Origin: Candidatus Binataceae bacterium
GTDB lineage: Bacteria; Desulfobacterota; Binatia; Binatales; Binataceae
Length of the DNA stretch: 33,037 bases
NCBI GenBank assembly: GCA_035508495.1
Contig: DATJMX010000082.1
Location: 1-33,037 of the forward strand
Direction of reading: 5' to 3'
Shown here: positions 24,984-33,035 of the stretch, one piece after another
How positions within the stretch are numbered: position 1 is the first letter of the stretch
Layout: each line of letters starts with the position of its first letter
Notes under the pieces: generated by a model
Told to the model about the DNA's origin: nothing
Database searches by the model: none
The model's input: only the letters and a program-made list of their open reading frames with translations
Translations under genes and position numbers: made by a program

Positions 24984-25648
24984 GTGGCTCAAGCAACCAC
25001 CCGCTGAGCCGCGATGTCGAGATCGCGCCTGCTCAGACCGCCCTGCTGTTCGTGGACGTTCAAAACTATAATTGCAACCGTGACGGGAGCGAATACTCAA
25101 ACCTCGATTCGGCGGAAAAGGAACAACGTTACGGTTATTTTTTTCGCATGCTGAGCGAAACTGCGCTGCCCAACATGGTCGCCCTGCAACGAGCCTGTCG
25201 CGCCGCCAGAATTGAAGTCGCATACACAGTTATCGAGAGCCTGACCGCCGACGGCCGCGATCGGTCGCTCGATTACAAGATCACCGGCTTCAATGTCCCG
25301 AAAGGTTCGCCCGACGCGAAAGTCGTCGATGAGCTTGCGCCGCTAGCCGATGAAATCGTGTTCCCCAAAACGTCATCGTCGGTCTTCATATCGACTAATA
25401 TCGACTATGTATTGCGGAATCTGGGCACTCGCTACTTGATAATCGCCGGCTGCCTGACGGATCAATGCGTCGACTCGGCGGTGCGCGATGCCTGCGATCT
25501 CGGTTACCTGGTGACTGTGCCGACAGATGCCTGCGTGACGCAGTCGGCAGAACGCCATGAGTGGTCACTGCGTAATAATCGTGGCTATTGCCGACAGATC
25601 ACGACTGCAAGGCTGCTGGACGAGATCGCGCGTCTCGCCAGCAGGTGA
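24980..25648 (+). CDS. Isochorismatase-like cysteine hydrolase
   Basis: This 222-residue cytosolic hydrolase has the catalytic triad layout of the family. Asp is in FVDVQN near residue 26, Lys in FPKTSSSVF near 129, and Cys in GCLTDQCVDSAVRDACD near 163. Relatives cleave amides or vinyl ethers (nicotinamidase, N-carbamoylsarcosine amidase, ureidoacrylate or biuret hydrolases). ATG 24980 overlaps the stop of the preceding gene (ATGA), so translation is coupled. It closes the operon, and a strong terminator follows 15 bp later. As the third enzyme after a ligase and an amidohydrolase, it may remove a carbamoyl or amide group. The substrate is not known. Confidence 0.9.
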   Translation: MSGSSNHPLSRDVEIAPAQTALLFVDVQNYNCNRDGSEYSNLDSAEKEQRYGYFFRMLSETALPNMVALQRACRAARIEVAYTVIESLTADGRDRSLDYKITGFNVPKGSPDAKVVDELAPLADEIVFPKTSSSVFISTNIDYVLRNLGTRYLIIAGCLTDQCVDSAVRDACDLGYLVTVPTDACVTQSAERHEWSLRNNRGYCRQITTARLLDEIARLASR

Positions 25649-25663
25649 CTATACCGGCTTGCG

Positions 25664-25697
25664 AAAAAGCCCGCCCTTTCGAGCGGGCTTTCCTTTC
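25664..25697. terminator. Rho-independent terminator, probably bidirectional
   Basis: AAAGCCCGC (25666-25674) pairs perfectly with GCGGGCTTT (25683-25691) around an eight-base loop. T-rich bases follow on the plus strand, and an A run on the plus side provides the T run for minus-strand transcripts. It lies between the ends of the isochorismatase-like gene and the convergent alpha/beta hydrolase, so it can serve both. Confidence 0.9.
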
Positions 25698-25726
25698 AAT
25701 TCCCGAGACCGAGTTTCCTCGGTTTG

Positions 25727-26548
25727 CTACGATTTCAGGAATTCCAGCAAATCGGCGTTGACCTTGTCGTGGTGGGTGGCGAACATGCCGTGCGGCGCAC
25801 CGGGATAGTAGATTGCTTTCGCATCTTTCACGAGACGGGCGCTCTTCTGACCTGAATCCTTGATTGGAACGATCTGATCGCCTTCACCGTGCAGGACGAG
25901 CGTTGGCACATCGATTTTTTTGAGATCGTCGGTGAAGTCTACCTCTGAGAACTGCTTGATGCATTCGTAAGAGGCGAGCAATCCGCATTGCATACTCCAC
26001 AACCAGAATGAATCCAAAATCCCCTGCGAGACCTTGGCTCCCGGCAGGTTGGCGCCATAAAAGGGACTCGCGAGGTCTTTGTAAAACTGGGAGCGATCGG
26101 CGCTCAGGTCAGCGCGCAATTTGTCGAATATCTCGATCGGCAGCCCTTCCGGATTGGCCGGCGTCTTCAGCATCAGCGGAGGAACGGCGGACAGGAGAAC
26201 GGCTTTGGCGACTCGCTTGCTGCCGTGCCTCCCGATATACCGCGCTACCTCGCCGCCGCCGGTCGAATGGCCGACCATCGTGATGTCCTTCAGGTTGAGC
26301 GCCTCGATGAGAGCGGCGAGATCGTCGGCGTAGGTATCCATGTCATTGCCGGTGGCAGACTGCGTCGAGCGTCCATGTCCGCGGCGATCATGCGCGATGC
26401 ATCGGAAGCCGTGCTTTACCAGAAACAGCATTTGCGGATCCCATGCATCCGCGCACAGCGGCCATCCGTGCGAAAATGTCACGACCGGTCCTGTGCCCCA
26501 GTCTTTGTAGAAGATCTCGGTATTGTCGCGGGTCTTGATTGTCGGCAT
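25727..26548 (-). CDS. Alpha/beta hydrolase (non-heme chloroperoxidase/esterase type)
   Basis: This 273-residue cytosolic alpha/beta hydrolase is closest in pattern to cofactor-free haloperoxidases and arylesterases. The nucleophile is S95 in GHSTGGGEV, the acid D224 in GEGDQIVP and the base H253 in GAPHGMF. The oxyanion region is SHGWPL near residue 27, and the DRRGHGRS loop is typical. ATG 26548 has AAGGAG seven bases upstream, so the longer in-frame start at 26680 is rejected. It lies 61 bp downstream of the DUF4331 gene on the same strand. Such enzymes often hydrolyse esters or lactones in vivo; the natural substrate here is unknown. Confidence 0.93.
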   Translation of the reverse strand: MPTIKTRDNTEIFYKDWGTGPVVTFSHGWPLCADAWDPQMLFLVKHGFRCIAHDRRGHGRSTQSATGNDMDTYADDLAALIEALNLKDITMVGHSTGGGEVARYIGRHGSKRVAKAVLLSAVPPLMLKTPANPEGLPIEIFDKLRADLSADRSQFYKDLASPFYGANLPGAKVSQGILDSFWLWSMQCGLLASYECIKQFSEVDFTDDLKKIDVPTLVLHGEGDQIVPIKDSGQKSARLVKDAKAIYYPGAPHGMFATHHDKVNADLLEFLKS

Positions 26549-26609
26549 CTGCTTACTCCTTTGGATCCATGAATATGCGCTGCCTACAGTTCGGCGGTGC
26601 CGCAAAAAT

Positions 26610-27636
26610 TCAGGCAGCCGGCGGAAGTGCAACGTAAGGAAATTCGGCGCGCAACGTACCAGTCGCGGTCTTCGGACCAAGGCCGTCAGAAAGAGCGGTA
26701 TTAGTAACTAATGAAAACATCACTTCGGGCGCGTTGTCGGACAGAGCGCGGCCATTGCGACGCGCGAATCCGAATACTGCGGGAGTCCCGACTTCATAAT
26801 GAAGGATGTCCGGGAAACAAATATCGGCGACGTTCTGCCCGTAGGCCTTTGGATCCGCGGTGCTTTTCATCGCGGCAACTACGCCTGCAACCAGTTGGCC
26901 GATGATCGGGCCGTAGATGGTTCGATCATCCTTGGGCTGGGTCGTGTTGTACTCACTGGATCGCTCGCCATTATCGGGATTGAAAATCGGTTGAATCATC
27001 GGCAGTCCGGCGCGATTAATTTGCCGCCAGCCTCCGGCGTCCGTAGCCAATACGGTCACTCCCCAAAAGCCAATTGCCTTCGAGGGAAACTCGCTATCTG
27101 GAATTTCGAGCACGATTGAGCTGACAGTCGAATCGGAGAATGCATTCGCGGCCTTGTCCTTGCTCCATCCGGCGAGATCGACTGAGCTGCCGTTGGCGAT
27201 CGCCTTGCGGATCGCACCAAGCACGGTTCCCTCGATATAGAATGGCTCGCCTGCCCGACCAGCCCACACGCGCACGCCGCGCTCACCACGGATTTCCTCG
27301 CCGGTGTAGCCTTTCGCCAATGTGACGCCTTTGGCTGTCCGATCTCGCGCCGCCGCGCCATCGAGCCGCCGCAACTCGAGTGCCTGGCGACCATCTTTTT
27401 CATGACGATCGAACGCGACGCGAAAGGTTATGTCCTCGACCGCCTCGTTATCAGTATCTATCTTGAATTTCGTAGAGTGCTTCCGGGTGGAATTGTTCGT
27501 GATGCTTCTGGTTTGCGGCCGAGGTATCCACATTCATGACGAACACCGTGCCCGCAGTACCTCGAAAGAGGTAGACATCCGTGATGTCGAGGCGCGTGTC
27601 CTGCCGTGCGAGGGGAGAATCAAGATGGTGCGACAT
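26610..27636 (-). pseudogene. DUF4331 family gene with a single-base frameshift
   Basis: Two overlapping frames encode one DUF4331 protein of about 341 residues. The first (from ATG 27636) gives MSHHLDSPLARQDTRLDITD, then VYLFRG and FHPEALYE, before stopping at 27451. The second continues as FKIDTDNEAVEDITFRVAF and runs to 26610, with FGFARRNGR and a TNTALSDGL segment near the end. One extra A:T in the GAAATTC run (27465-27471, plus-strand GAATTTC) breaks the family sequence LYE-FKIDTD. Removing it restores an intact frame. GAAGGA precedes the start. Either the gene is recently inactivated or the read contains an indel error. The function of DUF4331 is not established. Confidence 0.8.
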
Positions 27637-27836
27637 CTGTGCTCAATCCTTCTTCGAAGCTTCGGAGTTGGCGTCATTGGCCGTGTCTAGGCGCTCATGC
27701 AAGCTTTGATGAACTCTTCCGAGCGAGAGTTACGTGAGACGCAAGCAATTTTTTTGGCTAGTTCAAACGGTCTTTATAAGCGCCGTCATGCGCAACAATT
27801 GAGCCGCGGCGACATCGAAGGCACGAGGTAGGGAAG

Positions 27837-28739
27837 ATGGTTTTCCACGCGGGAGAACTGGAAATTCAAAAGCGCGTTGGCGTTCGAGATATCGCTGACG
27901 ACGTCGGCGGTGGGATCATGGAAACGATCCCCGATTCGATTGCGGAGTTTCTGAAGCGGCGGCCGTTCGCGATTATCGGCACCGTCGATTCGGGCCATCG
28001 TGCGTGGGCATCTGTCGTGACCGGCGAGCCTGGCTTCATCAAAGTTCCCGAGCCTCGGACGTTGAAGCTCGAAAGCCTTCCGCCGCCGGGGGATCCGCTG
28101 CTCGCAAACTTGGCCGCCGAGTCTCACGCCGCGTTGATCGCGATAGACCTCCTCAAAGCACGCCGAGTGCGGATTAACGGCAAAGCTCTTGTCGATGACG
28201 GCGCCATCTGGATGACGACTGAGCAGGTTTACGCGAACTGCCCTCGCTACATTCAGGAGCGGATGGTCGTCAGCGCGGAGCCGCAAACCCGTAGTGCAAA
28301 GGTTGAGATAAGAAGATCGTCGAGTCTGTCTCCGTCCCAGCGCGAGCAGATCGCAGCGGCTGACACGTTCTTCATCGCCAGCGAGCATCCTGACAGCGGC
28401 GCCGACGTATCACACAAGGGCGGCAATCCCGGTTTCGTTCGCGTAATTGACGAGCGCCATCTCGGAATTCCCGATTACAATGGCAACAGGATGTTCAACA
28501 CGCTGGGGAATCTCCTGGTGAATCCGAAGGCGGGATTGCTGTTCATCGATTTCAAGAGCGGCCGCACTCTGCAGATCAGCGGAAGCGCGTCGGTTGATTT
28601 CGATTCGAAGCGAGCACGCGATTTTGCGGGCGCCGAACGCGTTCTCGATTTTCAAATCGATGAGATCATCGATAACAGCGCGGGCTTTCCTCTGACTGCG
28701 AAGTTCCGCCAATTCTCGCGCTACAATCCGCGACCGTAG
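27837..28739 (+). CDS. Pyridoxamine 5'-phosphate oxidase-like flavin-binding protein
   Basis: This 300-residue protein belongs to the COG3576-like group of split-barrel flavin-nucleotide-binding proteins. The N-terminal MVFHAGELEIQKRVG leads into a first half with FAIIGTVDSGHRAWASVVTG, and the C-terminal half carries HKGGNPGFVRVID, MFNTLGNLLVNPKAGLLFIDF and a final SGSASVDF. The order suggests a doubled or extended PNPOx barrel that binds FMN or FAD. GGTAGGGAAG lies immediately before the ATG. It is divergent from the DUF4331 gene across 200 bp, and an SDR gene follows 87 bp later. It is probably an oxidoreductase of unknown substrate rather than a vitamin B6 enzyme. Confidence 0.87.
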   Translation: MVFHAGELEIQKRVGVRDIADDVGGGIMETIPDSIAEFLKRRPFAIIGTVDSGHRAWASVVTGEPGFIKVPEPRTLKLESLPPPGDPLLANLAAESHAALIAIDLLKARRVRINGKALVDDGAIWMTTEQVYANCPRYIQERMVVSAEPQTRSAKVEIRRSSSLSPSQREQIAAADTFFIASEHPDSGADVSHKGGNPGFVRVIDERHLGIPDYNGNRMFNTLGNLLVNPKAGLLFIDFKSGRTLQISGSASVDFDSKRARDFAGAERVLDFQIDEIIDNSAGFPLTAKFRQFSRYNPRP

Positions 28740-28826
28740 ATCTGTCATCGCTTCGCCTTCTCGATTGACCTCCGAATCGGCTAAGGTCGGCGACAAACCA
28801 TCTGCAAGCAGACGAGGCGAAATCGC

Positions 28827-29579
28827 ATGGACAGACTCAAAGGCAAAGTTGCGCTGATTTCCGGCGGTGCGCGCGGACAGGGCGCCGCTGAAGCGCGCCA
28901 GTTCGTCAGCGAAGGCGCCAAGGTCGTGATCGGCGACGTGCTCGACAACGATTGCCGCAAGGCCGCCGACAGCATCAACGCGAAGTTCGCCGGCAAACCG
29001 GCGATTCCCATTCATCTCGACGTTACCAGCACGAGCGACTGGCGCGCGGCGGTCGAAACTTGCGCGCGCGAATTCGGCGGCCTCGACATCCTCATCAACA
29101 ATGCCGGCATCGCCAACGTCAAGGGCGTCGAGGACACCAGCGACGAGGAGTGGGACGCCGTCATCAACATCAATCAGAAGGGCGTATGGCTCGGGATGAA
29201 GTATGCCGTGCCGGCGATGCGCAAGCGCGGCGGCGGCTCGATTATCAATATCTCATCGATTTACGGATTGATCGGCTCGGATGGTTCGACGGCGTATCAC
29301 GCGAGCAAAGGCGCCGTCCGCCTCATGACCAAATCCGCCGCGATTCAGTATGCGCCGGACAAGATTCGCGTTAACTCGATTCATCCAGGCCTCATCCTGA
29401 CACCGATGCTAGGTGCGGTAACGCGCGAAGACTTGCAGGGTCTGATCGATGCGACGCCGCTCAAGCGCGGCGCCGAGCCTGAAGAAGTCGGATGGTGCGC
29501 GGTCTTCCTCGCCAGCGACGAGGCCTCGTTCGTCACCGGCTCCGAGCTCGTGGTAGACGGCGGCTACACCGCACAATAG
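28827..29579 (+). CDS. Classical SDR family oxidoreductase
   Basis: This 250-residue cytosolic NAD(P)-dependent dehydrogenase or reductase is a complete classical SDR. It has the glycine-rich SGGARGQGAAEA near residues 12-23 and the structural NNAGIANV near 92. The catalytic Ser is in NISSIYG near 144, with Y157 and K161 in AYHASKGAV. The C-terminus GSELVVDGGYT is the family standard, seen in 3-alpha/20-beta-hydroxysteroid and glucose dehydrogenases. An acidic D near residue 37 (IGDVLD) suggests NAD preference. It sits between two split-barrel flavoproteins on the same strand, 40 bp before the second, which suggests a small redox operon. The substrate cannot be inferred. Confidence 0.95.
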   Translation: MDRLKGKVALISGGARGQGAAEARQFVSEGAKVVIGDVLDNDCRKAADSINAKFAGKPAIPIHLDVTSTSDWRAAVETCAREFGGLDILINNAGIANVKGVEDTSDEEWDAVININQKGVWLGMKYAVPAMRKRGGGSIINISSIYGLIGSDGSTAYHASKGAVRLMTKSAAIQYAPDKIRVNSIHPGLILTPMLGAVTREDLQGLIDATPLKRGAEPEEVGWCAVFLASDEASFVTGSELVVDGGYTAQ

Positions 29580-29619
29580 ACAAGCCGATCGATCGTCAAC
29601 TGAAAGAGGAGTCACCGCG

Positions 29620-30162
29620 ATGCCGAAATTAAGCGAACGCGAAGTGATCGATTTCCTGGCCGAGCGCGGGCATCTCGCCCGAATTGCTACGGTGCGCGCC
29701 GACGGATCGCCGAGCGTCGTCCCCGTGTGGTTCATTTTCGAAGACGGGCAAATAAAGATCACTCCGCGCAAGCATTCGGCGTTCCTCGCCAATCTCGAGC
29801 GTGAGCCGCGGGTCGCGATCACGATCGACGAAGACACAGGTCTCTATCGTAAAGTGCTGTTCGAAGGTCGCGCCGAGATTCTCTACAAGGTAGGAGAAGA
29901 CCGGAAGTGGGACGAGGTGTATCGGCGCATCGCGACGAGATACATCGACGAGGCCTCCGCCGACTACTACCTGGCCGAGACGAAAGATCAACCACGCGCG
30001 CTGATCGGCGTCGCTCAGGCCAAGGCGAAAGTCACGACTTGGCGGATGCCGACGGCTGACGAGCCTTACGCAGGCATTTGGGCCAAGCGCTACTACGACG
30101 CTGGAACTAAAATGGCGAGCTCTTCGTCCGTCACCACCGGCACTAAGCTGACGGTCAGCTAG
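29620..30162 (+). CDS. PPOX-class split-barrel oxidoreductase (FMN or F420 type)
   Basis: This 180-residue protein has the short PNPOx-like/F420-dependent split barrel: GHLARIATVRADGSPSVVPV, WFIFEDGQIKI, and a second strand set with REPRVAITIDEDTG then KVLFEGRAEI. Proteins of this kind reduce diverse compounds with FMN or cofactor F420, and the TIGR03618-like pattern favours F420, though this is not certain. AGAGGAG lies a few bases before the ATG. The gene follows an SDR by 40 bp and probably shares its transcript. The C-terminal Ser/Thr-rich tail after about residue 165 looks disordered. Confidence 0.87.
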   Translation: MPKLSEREVIDFLAERGHLARIATVRADGSPSVVPVWFIFEDGQIKITPRKHSAFLANLEREPRVAITIDEDTGLYRKVLFEGRAEILYKVGEDRKWDEVYRRIATRYIDEASADYYLAETKDQPRALIGVAQAKAKVTTWRMPTADEPYAGIWAKRYYDAGTKMASSSSVTTGTKLTVS

Positions 30163-30239
30163 CGCAGCACGAACTTAACACAACCTGAAGTTAACTGATT
30201 CGTAACGCGATGTGATGAGCTGGCGCACATATGCGAACC

Positions 30240-30266
30240 TTGACATGCCATGCAGCGCTATATAGC
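30240..30266 (+). promoter_or_regulatory. Candidate sigma-70-like promoter for the small gene
   Basis: A perfect TTGACA at 30240-30245 is followed by TATATAGC at 30259-30266. The best -10 reading (TATAGC) leaves only 15 bp of spacing, shorter than the ideal 17, so the call is tentative. It lies about 37 bp upstream of the small-gene start. Confidence 0.35.
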
Positions 30267-30302
30267 CTCCGCCGCAGCTTGTTTTACGCCTAGGAGAACC
30301 AG

Positions 30303-30482
30303 ATGGAGCGCCTCGTTATCGGACTGCGAGAACTGGTTGAGACTGCGAATGCCGAAGTTGCCGCGATGGAAGCGGAACTGACTGCCGAATCAAAAGCGAA
30401 CTCGACAAAGGATCAGCCCTCGCGCTGGCCGCTTCGATTCATCGCCGCCGGGGAGAAACGAAAGGGTAAGTGCGACGTCTAA
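30303..30482 (+). CDS. Small protein of unknown function (59 residues)
   Basis: A 59-codon frame begins with ATG 30303, preceded by TAGGAGAACC, a good ribosome binding site about seven bases away. The product starts MERLVIGLRELVETANAEVA and continues with a Glu/Ala-rich helix (AMEAELTAES) to about residue 30. It then becomes basic (RWPLRF, GEKRKGKC) and ends with a Cys near the C-terminus. It has no membrane segment or signal peptide and no family I recognise. The amphipathic helix plus basic tail would suit a small protein- or nucleic-acid-binding factor. It stands alone, with a candidate promoter upstream and a convergent O-antigen ligase gene 48 bp downstream. Confidence 0.6.
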   Translation: MERLVIGLRELVETANAEVAAMEAELTAESKANSTKDQPSRWPLRFIAAGEKRKGKCDV

Positions 30483-30530
30483 GCGCTGCGCCTGAAAGCG
30501 ACTCAGGTGCCGATAGTTTCGGCTGTTGAG

Positions 30531-32069
30531 TCAATCACACCCGGGGTAGACGCCAGGCGCCAGCTGACGTGCCCGCTCGTCCCATAGCGCTTGCGCGTGC
30601 AGCCACTGCTCGTCGAGCGCGAGTCGCGATGCGTGACGGAGGCTCGCAGGCGTGCCGCGCGACAACAGTTCAGAGACATACATTCCATTCACTAGATAGA
30701 CGGACACGAGCGCCCCGAAGCTCGCCGTGGCAATCGCGCTCGCAAGGCGCGCGCGCGACCCAGGCTGGATTGACCACAGCGCTTCGCATCTGGGGGTGAG
30801 CGCTCCGATGCTCAGAAAGAAGACGAAGGCCGGCGCGGGAAGCTGAAGCACGGCGTCAAGTGCGCCAACGATCGCAAGCGCGATCAAGATACCGAGCATT
30901 GTCATAGACTCGACGCACGCGTCGGGTGTGGTCGAGCGCGCATCGTCGAAAATCGATCTCAAGCTTCGAATCGCCAGAATAATCAAAGCCGCGAGGAGCA
31001 ACAGGATCGCCGGAACGCCGCGCTCCGCTGCGATACCGAAGAGGTCACTGTTCGACCGCGTCGGCACGTTCCAGGCCGGATCTCCCGGCGCGGCAGCATC
31101 GGGCGCGTAAGCTGGATAGACGATTTTCCAATTCGCGGGTCCGACGCCGAGCAACTTGTGATTCGAAACTATCGTGAGTGACTTACGATATTGCTCGATA
31201 CGGCCGTGCCCGCTGCCGGAATCGAATTTGACTATAGTGCGTAGCGTCTCGGTGTAGGGATGACGAGCATGCCATTGTAGTTCCGTCGGCAAGATGGCAC
31301 CCGCAACGATACCGACCGCGATGACGGCGAGTGTTCGTAACGCGGCGCTAGACGATTGCGAAGATCGGCGCGCGCTAATCGCAAGAAAAATCAGCGGGCC
31401 GATGGTGCCGAAGGCCATCGCGATCCACCCCGCGCGCGAGCGAGCCACAACCATCGCCGCCGTTGTCAGCAAAAGCGGTATCAGACTCAATGCAAATCTC
31501 CGCTTCCATCGCGATACCGCTCCAAACGCGAGCAGGGGCATCCCCAGGGCGAGCAGATGCGCGGCCCAGTTCCGGTTTCCCAAGGTCCCACCAGGTCGCG
31601 CGTATGAGAGGTGATCGGTCACACCGATCGCATCGAAAAGCACTCCGATCGCAACGATCACAGTCGCGAGTGCGACGGCTTCGATCAGCCGCTGCCGGAA
31701 TCCGCGTCCGGACAGATAGCGAGCGCACCAGTACACAGCAAAACCCGCCGCGCTCATCGCAAAGGCGCGCATCGCCTCCCATTGATCGACGGCGGCAAAA
31801 CATGCCGACGCGATACTCAGTAGCAGGAAGCCGGCGAAGCACAGGTCGACACTGTCGAGTTCGATTCGGGAAGTACTGAACAGGCATAGCGCAGCGGCGC
31901 CGAGGCCCGCGATATCCAGCACAAGTTCCTTCGGCGCGTTGCACAAACCGATGCCGCGAAGAGGAATGATTGCCACCATGCAGACAATAACTCCGACTTT
32001 CAGGAGCCGTGCCGCAAACTGCAAGGCGGACGATTCAGTGATCGTATCTGGAGCATGCTGAGCCATCAT
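30531..32069 (-). CDS. O-antigen ligase/polymerase-family (Wzy_C) membrane protein
   Basis: This 512-residue protein has about ten to twelve transmembrane helices and the Wzy_C/O-antigen ligase signature. GGTLGNRNWAAHLLALGMPL lies near residue 165, VARSRAGW near 220, and a long periplasmic loop near 290-350 carries HGRIEQYRKSL and GVGPANWKIVYP. Family members transfer glycan from a lipid carrier to lipid A-core, to a protein, or to a growing chain. The C-terminal 60 residues after the last helix are charged. It starts 18 bp after the end of a PaaK/CapK-like gene on the same strand, so the two are probably one operon, perhaps for surface polysaccharide. MMAQ offers two adjacent ATGs; the first is used. 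Confidence 0.9.
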   Translation of the reverse strand: MMAQHAPDTITESSALQFAARLLKVGVIVCMVAIIPLRGIGLCNAPKELVLDIAGLGAAALCLFSTSRIELDSVDLCFAGFLLLSIASACFAAVDQWEAMRAFAMSAAGFAVYWCARYLSGRGFRQRLIEAVALATVIVAIGVLFDAIGVTDHLSYARPGGTLGNRNWAAHLLALGMPLLAFGAVSRWKRRFALSLIPLLLTTAAMVVARSRAGWIAMAFGTIGPLIFLAISARRSSQSSSAALRTLAVIAVGIVAGAILPTELQWHARHPYTETLRTIVKFDSGSGHGRIEQYRKSLTIVSNHKLLGVGPANWKIVYPAYAPDAAAPGDPAWNVPTRSNSDLFGIAAERGVPAILLLLAALIILAIRSLRSIFDDARSTTPDACVESMTMLGILIALAIVGALDAVLQLPAPAFVFFLSIGALTPRCEALWSIQPGSRARLASAIATASFGALVSVYLVNGMYVSELLSRGTPASLRHASRLALDEQWLHAQALWDERARQLAPGVYPGCD

Positions 32070-32087
32070 CGCAAAATCACAGTCAGA

Positions 32088-33035
32088 TCACTTGGTATCC
32101 GCAGCCGACAGCGCCGATAGTGCCGCCATGAACTTACCTCCGGCGCCGCGAGGAATTTCCTCTACATAGTCGAAATGAACCTGCGCGGCCTGACCCATAG
32201 TCGTGCGGAAGCCTGTGCGGACGTCCTCTTCGATGTTTGGCGTGAGCGCGCTTTCAGCCGCGTATCGTACAATGTATTGGTTCAGCGATCTTTGCTCGAT
32301 CTGAACCTGTCGCACCGCCGGCATCGCTTTCATCGTGTCGATCAGTTGCCATGGAGATATGAGGCCCCCGCCGGGAAGGCGAAAAAGGTTGACCCCACGT
32401 CCCAGGATTTTCCCAATCAGCGGCAGAGTGCGCCCGCATGAGCATCTCGCGTCGGAGGCGATCGCATAGTCGCCGAGGTCGTAACGAATTAGTGGCATCA
32501 GTCGATTTTCCAGCGTCGTTACCAGCACCCGGCCGGCACTTCCCGCGCAGACTTGTTTTCCATTTTCATCAACGATTTCGACAATCACATGCTCGGCATT
32601 GACGTGATAGCTGCCGGCGGGGCACTGCCAGGCGAGGAACGCCTCAGTCGAACCATAGTTGTCGGCAATCTCGGCATTGAGGTATCGCCGCGCGTCTTTG
32701 CGCACCGACTCCTCGAGAATCTCGCCGCCCGTGAAAATCCGCTTGAGCGAGAACAGTTTTCGCTTTCCATCGGCAAAGACTGCGAGCAATCCTTCGAGGT
32801 TCGACGGCAGCGAATAGATGAATTGGGGATCAAGCTCGGCCAGCCAATCGGCCTGCACATCGAAAGCCGCGAGATGAGAGAAAAACTTCGCGCGCGGAAG
32901 AAATCGGGCATTCACGAGGCTTCCATCGGGCGAGCCTTTTCGGATATCGATCAGCCACGCGCTGCGCGTTAGCGGATTCCATCCGTTGGCCGCAAGGTAG
33001 CGCGCACGGCTGGCGAAGCGCCCGATTTGATGCGG
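32088..33035 (-). CDS. PaaK/CapK-like adenylate-forming enzyme, 5'-partial
   Basis: This is the C-terminal part (about 315 residues) of a phenylacetate-CoA ligase-like, ANL-superfamily enzyme of the CapK type. The frame is open to the window edge, so the N-terminus is missing; a GTG at 32915 is internal. Visible motifs are the FTGGEILEES stretch, the DNYGSTEAF adenylate-binding loop, MPLIRYDLGDYA with its conserved Asp, and CSCGRTLPLIGKILGR. The C-terminal lid (HFDYVEEIPRGAGGKF) contains the usual Lys. CapK relatives occur in polysaccharide gene clusters, which fits the O-antigen ligase-like gene next to it. The acid it activates is not known. Confidence 0.88.
   Translation of the reverse strand, partial: PHQIGRFASRARYLAANGWNPLTRSAWLIDIRKGSPDGSLVNARFLPRAKFFSHLAAFDVQADWLAELDPQFIYSLPSNLEGLLAVFADGKRKLFSLKRIFTGGEILEESVRKDARRYLNAEIADNYGSTEAFLAWQCPAGSYHVNAEHVIVEIVDENGKQVCAGSAGRVLVTTLENRLMPLIRYDLGDYAIASDARCSCGRTLPLIGKILGRGVNLFRLPGGGLISPWQLIDTMKAMPAVRQVQIEQRSLNQYIVRYAAESALTPNIEEDVRTGFRTTMGQAAQVHFDYVEEIPRGAGGKFMAALSALSAADTK

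Noticed and set aside
30491..30513. CCTGA/TCAGG stem after the small gene
   Set aside because: It is a short stem with no T tract; a terminator cannot be supported.
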